A program made the position numbers and the translations under genes. Shown here piece after piece: positions 9,636 to 22,000 of a DNA stretch of 64,000 bases; the stretch's first letter is position 1; each line of letters starts with the position of its first letter. The notes beneath the pieces were generated by a model. That model worked only from the letters and a program-made list of their open reading frames with translations. It was not told where the DNA came from and ran no database searches. The stretch lies in the NCBI GenBank assembly GCA_039566865.1, contig CM076960.1:7454501-7518500 (forward strand), in the 5' to 3' direction. The DNA is from Aurelia coerulea. Taxonomy: Eukaryota > Cnidaria > Scyphozoa > Semaeostomeae > Ulmaridae.

Positions 9636-10866
9636 ACTGTGGTCTTGAGAGGATGGGTGATGTAAAATTATTTTCTTCTCCACGAAAATGCACTTCCAGC
9701 CTGTATATGCCCTGAAACATCCGCACCCAAACTTGGAAGATTTACAAACTTGGAAGATTTACCACGATCGAATTTGGAAACATTTCGCTGAAGAGTACAG
9801 GCAATTGATTTTTGTGAAGTTTGTGAAGTTTGTGAAGTATAGGCAATTGATTTTTGATAGGAAACCGTGGTTGGGAACTATGCAGTTGAGAAGATTTCGG
9901 TTCAATCGATCTATTTTGGTTGATAAATGGTGCAAGCAAATTTTAGCTATGAAAGAAGGCACAGAATCGTTTTGTTGATGAATGATGATCAGGTTCTTGC
10001 TTGTGATTCTTTAGCCGAAAATACATTATGAAATAGTCGGATCTGCAGATTCAAATCTATGGACATTGAGAAACTCGAAAAATCTTTGTATTAAGCATTT
10101 GAAGCCGCACGAATACCAACCAGAGATCGAAGTTTAACAACAAAAAACTCAAAATGCATTATTGCAAGAACGAGAAAACCACTTGCACAATGAATGGTGC
10201 AAGTTTGGCCGCCAAGCAAAACCAGACGTCGGACTGTTGTTGTTGCTGTTGTTGCAATTTCCATCACAGCATGTCATTGACATGGTTGATTGACATTAGC
10301 GCTAGTGAGCCAATGAGCGCCAAAGTAAATCGACCAAATATTTGATTGAAATATAATCCCATGCACGCTACCTCAACGGTCTTTCCTGTCGTCGTGATCG
10401 TAACTACGCATGACGGTCGCTATCATGTCAGTTGAAACTTACGAAGCAAATCGTTGAAGATGCAAGATACCTATGCATTGCATGGAGAAATGAAAGATAG
10501 CTAACAGTAACTAAGACCAGGCCAAGGGCCATCGTTGTTGGTTCATGTATTATCAAATGCATAGCAAGTCGTTGAATTGAGAGAAGCCAAATGGATCTGT
10601 AAGTTATTAGTTATCCACATCTTTGACGGAAATTTCATTTAGATACAACGTGAGAAACGATGAACAATCACTCGGCTTCTTTAAAGCCAATTCCATGCCT
10701 ACAGGAAGGAAGTATTTCAGCTTCATTTTCGACGCATCGAGCATATCAAAAAGTACCTCATGGATAAAGTATCTCGTTAATAAAGTGCAAACAAAAAATG
10801 CTTTTGAAAATAGTTAAAAGAGTTAGTTGAACAGTACACAGTACATGCACATTTTGATCCGCGACT
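9636..10866. other. Region with short tandem duplications, no clear gene
   Basis: An open frame of 96 codons (9688-9978, plus strand) starts with ATG and contains LEDLQTWKIYHDRIWKHFAE. It is inflated by local repeats: acttggaagattta twice (9731-9763) and gtgaagttt repeated (9814-9838) between two copies of aggcaattgattttt. I do not recognise a family and leave it uncalled. A short TTG-rich tract lies near 10,235-10,254. A CCAAT-like gagccaatgagcgc at about 10,308 could be a promoter element, but nothing else supports that. Confidence 0.4.
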
Positions 10867-11174
10867 ACACGTATTTTTTACAAGAAACCGCTTACAACAA
10901 ACGGTAGCCTCGATTTTTCGAAGGTTAAGAAAGAACCCTACACAATAATATGCAGTTCTGTTTCTGGGACATTATTGTGAGCGCGAATTTTGCCTTTGAC
11001 TTGTTTTGAGATCTTACCAAGTAATTTGGGAACCCTTGAGATAAATGAAAATTTACTCTACACTGCACTTCCGACATTGAAAATATACAAAATAGTAAGA
11101 AACTTTTAGAAGCAAAATGAGCATAAAATTAGGAAACTGCCTACCATCCCCGGACCTTAGTTTCTTGAAAAAAG
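10867..11174 (+). mobile_element. LINE 3' tail, copy 2 (severely 5'-truncated)
   Basis: This matches 6071-6448 through acacgtatttt, aagaaaccgcttacaa, cttgttttgagatctta, taatttggga and aactgcctacca. It ends in a stem (aggaaact 11131-11138 with agtttctt 11159-11166, one G-T wobble) and a short A-rich tail. Compared with copy 1 it has lost all recognisable coding sequence. The shared end point and A tail support one LINE family with a hairpin close to its 3' end. Confidence 0.65.
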
Positions 11175-11179
11175 ATACG

Positions 11180-11831
11180 TGCAGCTTGTTACACTGAAAG
11201 GGAGCATGAAGAGTAAAAAGCGCTGAAAACAGTGAAAACATGGTATATACACTTGTCCTTCTTGTGTGGAAGAAACTCCTATTTCAGAATACTGAGGAAG
11301 ATTTTCATCTCCCTGATATTTTGGAAATTTTTTCCTTCATTTCTGTCCCCTTTGCTGTAATAACATGAATTTCAATATTCACGCAGGTAGAACAACGAAT
11401 TTGAGATCACTAAATAGAAAGATCACACGCAGATAGAAACGGAGTCGCAGCTCCCAACAAACTTCCCAACAACACATTTGCTGTACATTTGCGATCTCAA
11501 TGTCGATAAGGAAAAAGACTTACCACAAAGTTCGTGCGTTTCAGCTTGACTACCCTCGCGTTACCAAAAAATACAAACACGAAATTAATCGAAAGTAAGT
11601 TTACTGCTGATATGGATAGACAAATATGAAGAAGACCTTGATCGATTATAACCATCTTAACAAATGCAGTGTGATACATGGTTTGTCATGTTTTAATGAT
11701 TCTTCAGCAAATTTGCCAACAGAAACAGATCCAGGCTTGGATTCAAATCTCCTTCAGCTCTTCACAAGAATAACGCGGAAGATTCAGCACAAAAGATGGA
11801 AACGAAGACTTTAAGCATCGGAGCTTCGGCA
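11180..11831. other. Unique sequence flanking satellite 1
   Basis: No repeat was recognised. A 62-codon plus-strand frame (11,626-11,814) has mixed composition but no known family, no second exon and no regulatory context, so it is not called a gene. The satellite begins a few bases after it. Confidence 0.4.
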
Positions 11832-11933
11832 AGAGAGGGGCCATGCATAAATGTTCCACTTTTTTCTCAATTCTCTCAGGCTTTAGGACTCAGGTTAAGG
11901 ATAGAGTATGAGCCCCTAATTTCTTTCCTATGG

Positions 11934-11991
11934 ATTGCGTTCTCTAACGGGTAAAGACAGCCCATTTTCATTGTTTGGTATAGAACGCAAT
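11934..11991 (+). repeat. Dyad (inverted repeat) present in satellite 1 monomers, first full example
   Basis: attgcgttct (11,934-11,943) and agaacgcaat (11,982-11,991) are perfect reverse complements separated by 38 bp. The pair recurs in nearly every monomer. All three CpGs of the consensus monomer lie in this 58-bp block, one in each arm and one in the loop (aacggg). A few monomers carry agaaggcaat in the right arm (near 15,212, 16,403, 16,572, 23,712 and 23,881) without a compensating change on the left. Confidence 0.9.
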
Positions 11992-14039
11992 GCTTGGAGG
12001 GAGAAGAGGGGCCATGCATAATTTTTCTGCTTTTTCTCAACTTTTCCAGGTTTTAGGACTCAGGTTAAGGATAGAGTATGTGCCCCTAATTTCTTTCCTA
12101 TGGATTGCGTTCTCTAACGGGTAAAGACTGCCCATTTTCATTGTTTGGTATAGAACGCAATGCTTGGAGGGAGAAGAGGGGCCATGCATAATTTATCTGC
12201 TTTTTCTCAATTTTCCCAGGTTTTAGGACTCAGGTTAAGGATAGAGTATGAGCCCCTAATTTCTTTCCTATGGATTGCGTTCTCTAACGGGTAAAGACAG
12301 CCCATTTTCATTGTTTGGTATAGAACGCAATGCTTGGAGAGAGAAGAGGGGCCATGCATAATTTCTCTGCTTTTTCTCAACTTTCCCAGGTTTTAGGACT
12401 CAGGTTAAGGATAGAGTATGAGCCCCTAATTTCTTTCCTATGGATTGCGTTCTCTAACGGGTAAAGACAGCCCATTTTCATTGTTTGGTATAGAACGCAA
12501 TGCTTGGAGGGAGAAGAGGGGCCATGCATACATTTTCTGCTTTTTCTCAATTTTCCCAGGTTTTAGGACTCAAGTTAAGGATAGAGTATGAGCCCCTAAT
12601 TTCTTTCCTATGGATTGCGTTCTCTAACGGGTAAAGACAACCCATGTTCATTGTTTGGTATAGAACGCAATGCTTGGAGAGAGAAGAGGGGCCATGCATA
12701 ATTTCTCTGCTTTTTCTCAACTTTCCCAGGTTTTAGGACTCAGGTTAAGGATAGAGTATGAGCCCCTAATTTCTTTCCTATGGATTGCGTTCTCGAACGG
12801 GTAAAGACAGCCCATTTTCATTGTTTGGTATAGAACGCAATGCTTGGAGGGAGAAGAGGGGCCATGCATAATTTATCTGCTTTTTCTCAATTTTCCCAGG
12901 TTTTAGGACTCAGGTTAAGGATAGAGTATGAGCCCCTAATTTCTTTCCTATGGATTGCGTTCTCTAACGGATAAAGACAGCCCATTTTCATTGTTTGGTA
13001 TAGAACGCAATGCTTGGAGGGAGAAGAGGGGCCATGCATAATTTATCTGCTTTTTCTCAATTTTCCCAGGTTTTAGGACTCAGGTTAAGGATAGAGTATG
13101 AGCCCCTAATTTCTTTCCTATGGATTGCGTTCTCTAACGGGTAAAGACAGCCCATTTTCATTGTTTGGTATAGAACGCAATGCTTGGAGGGAGAAGAGGG
13201 GCCATGCATAATTTATCTGCTTTTTCTCAATTTTCCCAGGTTTTAGGACTCAGGTAAAGGATAGAGTATGAGCCCCTAATTTCTTTCCTATGGATTGCGT
13301 TCTCTAACGGGTAAAGACAACCCATTTTCATTGTTTGGTATAGAACGCAATGCTTGGAGAGAGAAGAGGGGCCATGCATAATTTCTCTGCTTTTTCTCAA
13401 CTTTCCCAGGTTTTAGGACTCAGGTTAAGGATAGAGTATGAGCCCCTAATTTCTTTCCTATGGATTGCGTTCTCTAACGGGTAAAGACAGCCCATTTTCA
13501 TTGTTTGGTATAGAACGCAATGCTTGGAGGGAGAAGAGGGGCCATGCATAATTTTTCTGCTTTTTCTCAACTTTCCCAGGTTTTAGGATTCAGGTTAAGG
13601 ATAGAGTATGAGCCCCTAACTTCTTTCCTATGGATTGCGTTCTCTAACGGGTAAAGACAGCCCATTTTCATTGTTTGGTATAGAACGCAATGCTTGGAGG
13701 GAGAAGAGGGGCCATGCATAATTTCTCTGCTTTTTCTCAACTTTTCCAGGTTTTAGGACTCAGGTTAAGGATAGAGTATGAGCCCCTAATTTCTTTCCTA
13801 TGGATTGCGTTCTCTAACGGGTAAAGAGAGCCCATTTTCATTGTTTGGTATAGAACGCAATGCTTGGAGGGAGAAGAGGGGCCATGCATAATTTTTCTGC
13901 TTTTTCTCAACTTTCCCAGGTTTTAGGACTCAGGTAAAGGATAGAGTATGAGCCCCTAATTTCTTTCCTATGGATTGCGTTCTCTAACGGGTAAAGACAG
14001 CCCATTTTCATTGTTTGGTATAGAACGCAATGCTTGGAG

Positions 14040-16090
14040 GGAGAAGAGGGGCCATGCATAATTTTTCTGCTTTTTATCAACTTTCCCAGGTTTTAGGACT
14101 CAGGTTAAGGATAGAGTATGAGCCCCTAATTTCTTTCCTATGGATTGCGTTCTCTAGCGGGTAAAGACAGCCCATTTTCATTGTTTGGTATAGAACGCAA
14201 TGCTTGGAGGGAGAAGAGGGGCCATGCATAATTTTTCTGCTTTTTCTCAACTTTCCTAGGTTTTAGGACTCAGGTTAAGGATAGAGTATGTGCCCCTAAT
14301 TTCTTTCCTATGGATTGCGTTCTCTAACGGGTAAAGACTGCCCATTTTCATTGTTTGGTATAGAACGCAATGCTTGGAGGGAGAAGAGGGGCCATGCATA
14401 ATTTTTCTGCTTTTTCTCAACTTTCCCAGGTTTTAGGACTCAGGTTAAGGATAGAGTGTGAGCCCCTAATTTCTTTCCTATGGATTGCGTTCTCTAACGG
14501 GTAAAGACAGCCCATTTTCATTGTTTGGTATAGAACGCAATGTTGGAGGGAGAAGAGGGGCCATGCATAATTTTTCTGCTTTTTCTCAACTTTCCCAGGT
14601 TTTAGGACTCAGGTTAAGGATAGAGTATGAGCCCCTAATTTCTTTCCTATGGATTGCGTTCTTTAACGGGTAAAGACAGCCCATTTTCATTGTTTGGTAT
14701 AGAACGCAATGCTTGGAGGGAGAAGAGGGGCCATGCATAATTTTTCTGCTTTTTCTCAACTTTCCCAGGTTTTAGGACTCAGGTTAAGGATAGAGTATGA
14801 GCCCCTAATTTGTTTCCTATGGATTGCGTTCTCTAACGGGTAAAGACAGCCCATTTTCATTGTTTGGTATAGAACGCAATGCTTGGAGGGAGAAGAGGGG
14901 CCTTGCATAATTTTTCTGCTTTTTCTCAACTTTCCTAGGTTTTAGGACTCAGGTTAAGGATAGAGTATGTGCCCCTAATTTCTTTCCTATGGATTGCGTT
15001 CTCTAACGGGTAAAGACAGCCCATTTTCATTGTTTGGTATAGAACGCAATGCTTGGAGGGAGAAGAGGGGCCATGCATGATTTATCTGCTTTTTCTCAAT
15101 TTTCCCAGGTTTTAGGACTCAGGTAAAGGATAGAGTATGAGCCCCTAATTTCTTTCCTATGGATTGCGTTCTCTAACGGGTAAAGACAACCCATTTTCAT
15201 TGTTTGGTATAGAAGGCAATGCTTGGAGAGAGAAGAGGGGCCATGCATAATTTCTCTGCTTTTTATCAACTTTCCCAGGTTTTAGGACTCAGGTTAAGGA
15301 TAGAGTATGAGCCCCTAATTTCTTTCCTATGGATTGCGTTCTCTAGCGGGTAAAGACAGCCCATTTTCATTGTTTGGTATAGAACGCAATGCTTGGAGGG
15401 AGAAGAGGGGCCATGCATAATTTTTCTGCTTTTTCTCAACTTTCCTAGGTTTTAGGACTCAGGTTAAGGATAGAGTATGTGCCCCTAATTTCTTTCCTAT
15501 GGATTGCGTTCTCTAACGGGTAAAGACTGCCCATTTTCATTGTTTGGTATAGAACGCAATGCTTGGAGGGAGAAGAGGGGCCATGCATAATTTTTCTGCT
15601 TTTTCTCAACTTTCCCAGGTTTTAGGACTCAGGTTAAGGATAGAGTGTGAGCCCCTAATTTCTTTCCTATGGATTGCGTTCTCTAACGGGTAAAGACAGC
15701 CCATTTTCATTGTTTGGTATAGAACGCAATGTTGGAGGGAGAAGAGGGGCCATGCATAATTTTTCTGCTTTTTCTCAACTTTCCCAGGTTTTAGGACTCA
15801 GGTTAAGGATAGAGTATGAGCCCCTAATTTCTTTCCTATGGATTGCGTTCTTTAACGGGTAAAGACAGCCCATTTTCATTGTTTGGTATAGAACGCAATG
15901 CTTGGAGGGAGAAGAGGGGCCATGCATAATTTTTCTGCTTTTTCTCAACTTTCCCAGGTTTTAGGACTCAGGTTAAGGATAGAGTATGAGCCCCTAATTT
16001 CTTTCCTATGGATTGCGTTCTCTAACGGGTAAAGACAGCCCATTTTCATTGTTTGGTATAGAACGCAATGCTTGGAGGGAGAAGAGTGGC
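14040..16090 (+). repeat. Seven-monomer tandem duplication in satellite 1 (offset 1,189-1,190 bp)
   Basis: The marker tttttatcaac occurs at about 14,071 and 15,261. The one-base-deleted gcaatgttgg occurs at about 14,541 and 15,731. gtgtgagcc and ttctttaacggg travel with it in both copies. The offset equals seven monomers, less the deleted base. Confidence 0.8.
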
Positions 16091-19000
16091 CATGCATAAT
16101 TTTTCTGCTTTTTCTCAACTTTCCTAGGTTTTAGGACTCAGGTTAAGGATAGAGTATGTGCCCCTAATTTCTTTCCTATGGATTGCGTTCTCTAACGGGT
16201 AAAGACAGCCCATTTTCATTGTTTGGTATAGAACGCAATGCTTGGAGGGAGAAGAGGGGCCATGCATAATTTATCTGCTTTTTCTCAATTTTCCCAGGTT
16301 TTAGGACTCAGGTAAAGGATAGAGTATGAGCCCCTAATTTCTTTCCTATGGATTGCGTTCTCTAACGGGTAAAGACAACCCATTTTCATTGTTTGGTATA
16401 GAAGGCAATGCTTGGAGAGAGAAGAGGGGCCATGCATAATTTCTCTGCTTTTTCTCAACTTTCCCAGGTTTTAGGACTCAGGTTAAGGATAGAGTATGAG
16501 CCCCTAATTTCTTTCCTATGGATTGCGTTCTCTAACGGGTAAAGACAGCCCATTTTCATTGTTTGGTATAGAAGGCAATGCTTGGAGGGAGAAGAGGGGC
16601 CATGCATAATTTTTCTGCTTTTTCTCAATTTTCCCAGGTTTTAGGACTCAGGTTAAGGATAGAGTATGAGCCCCTAATTTCTTTCCTATGGATTGCGTTC
16701 TCTAACGGGTAAAGACAACCCATGTTCATTGTTTGGTATAGAACGCAATGCTTGGAGAGAGAAGAGGGGCCATGCATAATTTCTCTGCTTTTTCTCAACT
16801 TTCCCAGGTTTTAGGACTCAGGTTAAGGATAGAGTATGAGCCCCTAATTTCTTTCCTATGGATTGCGTTCTCTAACGGGTAAAGACAGCCCATTTTCATT
16901 GTTTGGTATAGAACGCAATGCTTGGAGGGAGAAGAGGGGCCATGCATAATTTTTCTGCTTTTTCTCAACTTTCCCAGGTTTTAGGACTCAGGTTAAGGAT
17001 AGAGTATGAGCCCCTAATTTCTTTCCTATGGATTGCGTTCTCTAACGGGTAAAGACAACCCATTTTCATTGTTTGGTATAGAACGCAATGCTTGGAGGGG
17101 GAAGAGGGGCCATGCATAATTTCTCTGCTTTTTCTCAATTTTCCCAGGTTTTAGGACTCAGGTAAAGGATAGAGTATGAGCCCCTAATTTCTTTCCTATG
17201 GATTGCGTTCTCTAACGGGTAAAGACAACCCATTTTCATTGTTTGGTATAGAACGCAATGCTTGGAGAGAGAAGAGGGGCCATGCATAATTTCTCTGCTT
17301 TTTCTCAACTTTCCCAGGTTTTAGGACTCAGGTTAAGGATAGAGTATGAGCCCCTAATTTCTTTCCTATGGATTGCGTTCTTTAACGGGTAAAGACAGCC
17401 CATTTTCATTGTTAGGTATAGAACGCAATGCTTGGAGGGAGAAGAGGGGCCATGCATAATTTTTCTGCTTTTTCTCAACTTTCCCAGGTTTTAGGACTCA
17501 GGTTAAGGATAGAGTATGAGCCCCTAATTTCTTTCCTATGGATTGCGTTCTCTAACGGGTAAAGACAGCCCATTTTCATTGTTTGGTATAGAACGCAATG
17601 CTTGGAGGGAGAAGAGGGGCCATGCATACATTTTCTGCTTTTTCTCAACTTTCCCAGGTTTTAGGACTCAGGTTAAGGATAGAGTATGAGCCCCTAATTT
17701 CTTTCCTATGGATTGCGTTCTCTAACGGGTAAAGACAGCCCATTTTCATTGTTTGGTATAGAACGCAATGCTTGGAGGGAGAAGAGGGGCCATGCATAAT
17801 TTTTCTGCTTTTTCTCAACTTTCCCAGGTTTTAGGACTCAGGTTAAGGATAGAGTATGAGCCCCTAATTTCTTTCCTATGGATTGCGTTCTCTAACGGGT
17901 AAAGACAACCCATTTTCATTGTTTGGTATAGAACGCAATGCTTGGAGGGAGAAGAGGGGCCATGCATAATTTCTCTGCTTTTTCTCAATTTTCCCAGGTT
18001 TTAGGACTCGGGTAAAGGATAGTGTATGAGCCCCTAATTTCTTTCCTATGGATTGCGTTCTCTAACGGGTAAAGACAACCCATTTTCATTGTTTGGTATA
18101 GAACGCAATGCTTGGAGAGAGAAGAGGGGCCATGCATAATTTCTCTGCTTTTTCTCAACTTTCCCAGGTTTTAGGACTCAGGTTAAGGATAGAGTATGTG
18201 CCCCTAATTTCTTTCCTATGGATTGCGTTCTCTAACGGGTAAAGACTGCCCATTTTCATTGTTTGGTATAGAACGCAATGCTTGGAGGGAGAAGAGGGGC
18301 CATGCATAATTTCTCTGCTTTTTCTCAATTTTCCCAGGTTTTAGGACTCAGGTTAAGGATAGAGTATGAGCCCCTAATTTCTTTCCTATGGATTGCGTTC
18401 TCTAACGGGTAAAGACAGCCCATTTTCATTGTTTGGTATAGAACGCAATGCTTGGAGGGAGAAGAGGGGCCATGCATAATTTTTCTGCTTTTTCTCAACT
18501 TTCCCAGGTTTTAGGACTCAGGTTAAGGATAGAGTATGAGCCCCTAATTTCTTACCTATGGATTGCGTTCTCTAACGGGTAAAGACAACCCATTTTCATT
18601 GTTTGGTATAGAACGCAATGCTTGGAGAGAGAAGAGGGGCCATGCATAATTTCTCTGCTTTTTCTCAACTTTCCCAGGTTTTAGGACTCAGGTTAAGGAT
18701 AGAGTATGTGCCCCTAATTTCTTTCCTATGGATTGCGTTCTCTAACGGGTAAAGACTGCCCATTTTCATTGTTTGGTATAGAACGCAATGCTTGGAGGGA
18801 GAAGAGGGGCCATGCATAATTTCTCTGCTTTTTCTCAATTTTCCCAGGTTTTAGGACTCAGGTAAAGGATAGAGTATGAGCCCCTAATTTCTTTCCTATG
18901 GATTGCGTTCTCTAACGGGTAAAGACAGCCCATTTTCATTGTTTGGTATAGAACGCAATGCTTGGAGAGAGAAGAGGGGCCATGCATAATTTCTCTGCTT

Positions 19001-22000
19001 TTTCTCAACTTTCCCAGGTTTTAGGACTCAGGTTAAGGATAGAGTATGAGCCCCTAATTTCTTTCCTATGGATTGCGTTCTCTAGCGGGTAAAGACAGCC
19101 CATTTTCATTGTTTGGCATATAACGCAATGCTTGGAGGGAGAAGAGGGGCCATGCATAATTTCTCTGCTTTTTCTCAACTTTCCCAGGTTTTAGGACTCA
19201 GGTTAAGGATAGAGTATGAGCCCCTAATTTCTTTCCTATGGATTGCGTTCTCTAACGGGTAAAGACAGCCCATTTTCATTGTTTGGTATAGAACGCAATG
19301 CTTGGAGGGAGAAGAGGGGCCATGCATAATTTATCTGCTTTTTCTCAATTTTCCCAGGTTTTAGGACTCAGGTTAAGGATAGAGTATGAGCCCCTAATTT
19401 CTTTCCTATGGATTGCGTTCTCTAACGGATAAAGACAGCCCATTTTCATTGCTTGGTATAGAACGCAATGCTTGGAGGGAGAAGAGGGGCCATGCATAAT
19501 TTATCTGCTTTTTCTCAATTTTCCCAGGTTTTAGGACTCAGGTTAAGGATAGAGTATGAGCCCCTAATTTCTTTCCTATGGATTGCGTTCTCTAACGGGT
19601 AAAGACAGCCCATTTTCATTGTTTGGTATAGAACGCAATGCTTGGAGGGAGAAGAGGGGCCATGCATAATTTATCTGCTTTTTCTCAATTTTCCCAGGTT
19701 TTAGGACTCAGGTAAAGGATAGAGTATGAGCCCCTAATTTCTTTCCTATGGATTGCGTTCTCTAACGGGTAAAGACAACCCATTTTCATTGTTTGGTATA
19801 GAACGCAATGCTTGGAGAGAGAAGAGGGGCCTTGCATAATTTCTCTGCTTTTTCTCAACTTTCCCAGGTTTTAGGACTCAGGTTAAGGATAGAGTATGAG
19901 CCCCTAATTTCTTTCCTATGGATTGCGTTCTCTAACGGGTAAAGACAGCCCATTTTCATTGTTTGGTATAGAACGCAATGCTTGGAGGGAGAAGAGGGGC
20001 CATGCATAATTTTTCTGCTTTTTCTCAACTTTCCCAGGTTTTAGGATTCAGGTTAAGGATAGAGTATGAGCCCCTAATTTCTTTCCTATGGATTGCGTTC
20101 TCTAACGGGTAAAGACAGCCCATTTTCATTGTTTGGTATAGAACGCAATGCTTGGAGGGAGAAGAGGGGCCATGCATAATTTCTCTGCTTTTTCTCAACT
20201 TTTCCAGGTTTTAGGACTCAGGTTAAGGATAGAGTATGAGCCCCTAATTTCTTTCCTATGGATTGCGTTCTCTAACGGGTAAAGAGAGCCCATTTTCATT
20301 GTTTGGTATAGAACGCAATGCTTGGAGGGAGAAGAGGGGCCATGCATAATTTTTCTGCTTTTTCTCAACTTTCCCAGGTTTTAGGACTCAGGTTAAGGAT
20401 AGAGTATGAGCCCCTAATTTCTTTCCTATGGATTGCGTTCTCTAACGGGTAAAGACAGCCCATTTTCATTGTTTGGTATAGAACGCAATGCTTGGAGGGA
20501 GAAGAGGGGCCATGCATAATTTTTCTGCTTTTTATCAACTTTCCCAGGTTTTAGGACTTAGGTTAAGGATAGAGTATGAGCCCCTAATTTCTTTCCTATG
20601 GATTGCGTTCTCTAGCGGGTAAAGACAGCCCATTTTCATTGTTTGGTATAGAACGCAATGCTTGGAGGGAGAAGAGGGGCCATGCATAATTTTTCTGCTT
20701 TTTCTCAACTTTCCTAGGTTTTAGGACTCAGGTTAAGGATAGAGTATGTGCCCCTAATTTCTTTCCTATGGATTGCGTTCTCTAACGGGTAAAGACTGCC
20801 CATTTTCATTGTTTGGTATAGAACGCAATGCTTGGAGGGAGAAGAGGGGCCATGCATAATTTTTCTGCTTTTTCTCAACTTTCCCAGGTTTTAGGACTCA
20901 GGTAAAGGATAGAGTGTGAGCCCCTAATTTCTTTCCTATGGATTGCGTTCTCTAACGGGTAAAGACAGCCCATTTTCATTGTTTGGTATAGAACGCAATG
21001 TTGGAGGGAGAAGAGGGGCCATGCATAATTTTTCTGCTTTTTCTCAACTTTCCCAGGTTTTAGGATTCAGGTTAAGGATAGAGTATAAGCCCCTAATTTC
21101 TTTCCTATGGATTGCGTTCTTTAACGGGTAAAGACAGCCCATTTTCATTGTTTGGTATAGAACGCAATGCTTGGAGGGAGAAGAGGGGCCATGCATAATT
21201 TTTCTGCTTTTTCTCAACTTTCCCAGGTTTTAGGACTCAGGTTAAGGATAGAGTATGAGCCCCTAATTTCTTACCTATGGATTGCGTTCTCTAACGGGTA
21301 AAGACAACCCATTTTCATTGTTTGGTATAGAACGCAATGCTTGGAGAGAGAAGAGGGGCCATGCATAATTTCTCTGCTTTTTCTCAACTTTCCCAGGTTT
21401 TAGGACTCAGGTTAAGGATAGAGTATGTGCCCCTAATTTCTTTCCTATGGATTGCGTTCTCTAACGGGTAAAGACTGCCCATTTTCATTGTTTGGTATAG
21501 AACGCAATGCTTGGAGGGAGAAGAGGGGCCATGCATAATTTCTCTGCTTTTTCTCAATTTTCCCAGGTTTTAGGACTCAGGTAAAGGATAGAGTATGAGC
21601 CCCTAATTTCTTTCCTATGGATTGCGTTCTCTAACGGGTAAAGACAGCCCATTTTCATTGTTTGGTATAGAACGCAATGCTTGGAGAGAGAAGAGGGGCC
21701 ATGCATAATTTCTCTGCTTTTTCTCAACTTTCCCAGGTTTTAGGACTCAGGTTAAGGATAGAGTATAAGCCCCTAATTTCTTTCCTATGGATTGCGTTCT
21801 CTAGCGGGTAAAGACAGCCCATTTTCATTGTTTGGTATAGAACGCAATGCTTGGAGGGAGAAGAGGGGCCATGCATACATTTTCTGCTTTTTCTCAATTT
21901 TCCCAGGTTTTAGGACTCAAGTTAAGGATAGAGTATGAGCCCCTAATTTCTTTCCTATGGATTGCGTTCTCTAACGGGTAAAGACAACCCATGTTCATTG

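Noticed and set aside
9688..9978. 96-residue plus-strand open frame starting with ATG
   Set aside because: Part of it is made by local tandem duplications (gtgaagttt and acttggaagattta), and no family is recognised. It is mentioned only in the region note.
10300..10330. Promoter with a CCAAT box
   Set aside because: A single gagccaatgagcgc match without a downstream gene or other promoter elements is not enough.
11940..11960. Possible CENP-B box in the satellite 1 monomer (ttctctaacgggt)
   Set aside because: The aacggg half is similar, but the spacing between the ttc and cggg parts is too short and the required TTCG is absent. It is not a CENP-B box.
12056..12065. Telomere-like ttttagg motifs in satellite 1
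   Set aside because: They occur once per 170-bp monomer and never as tandem TTAGGG.
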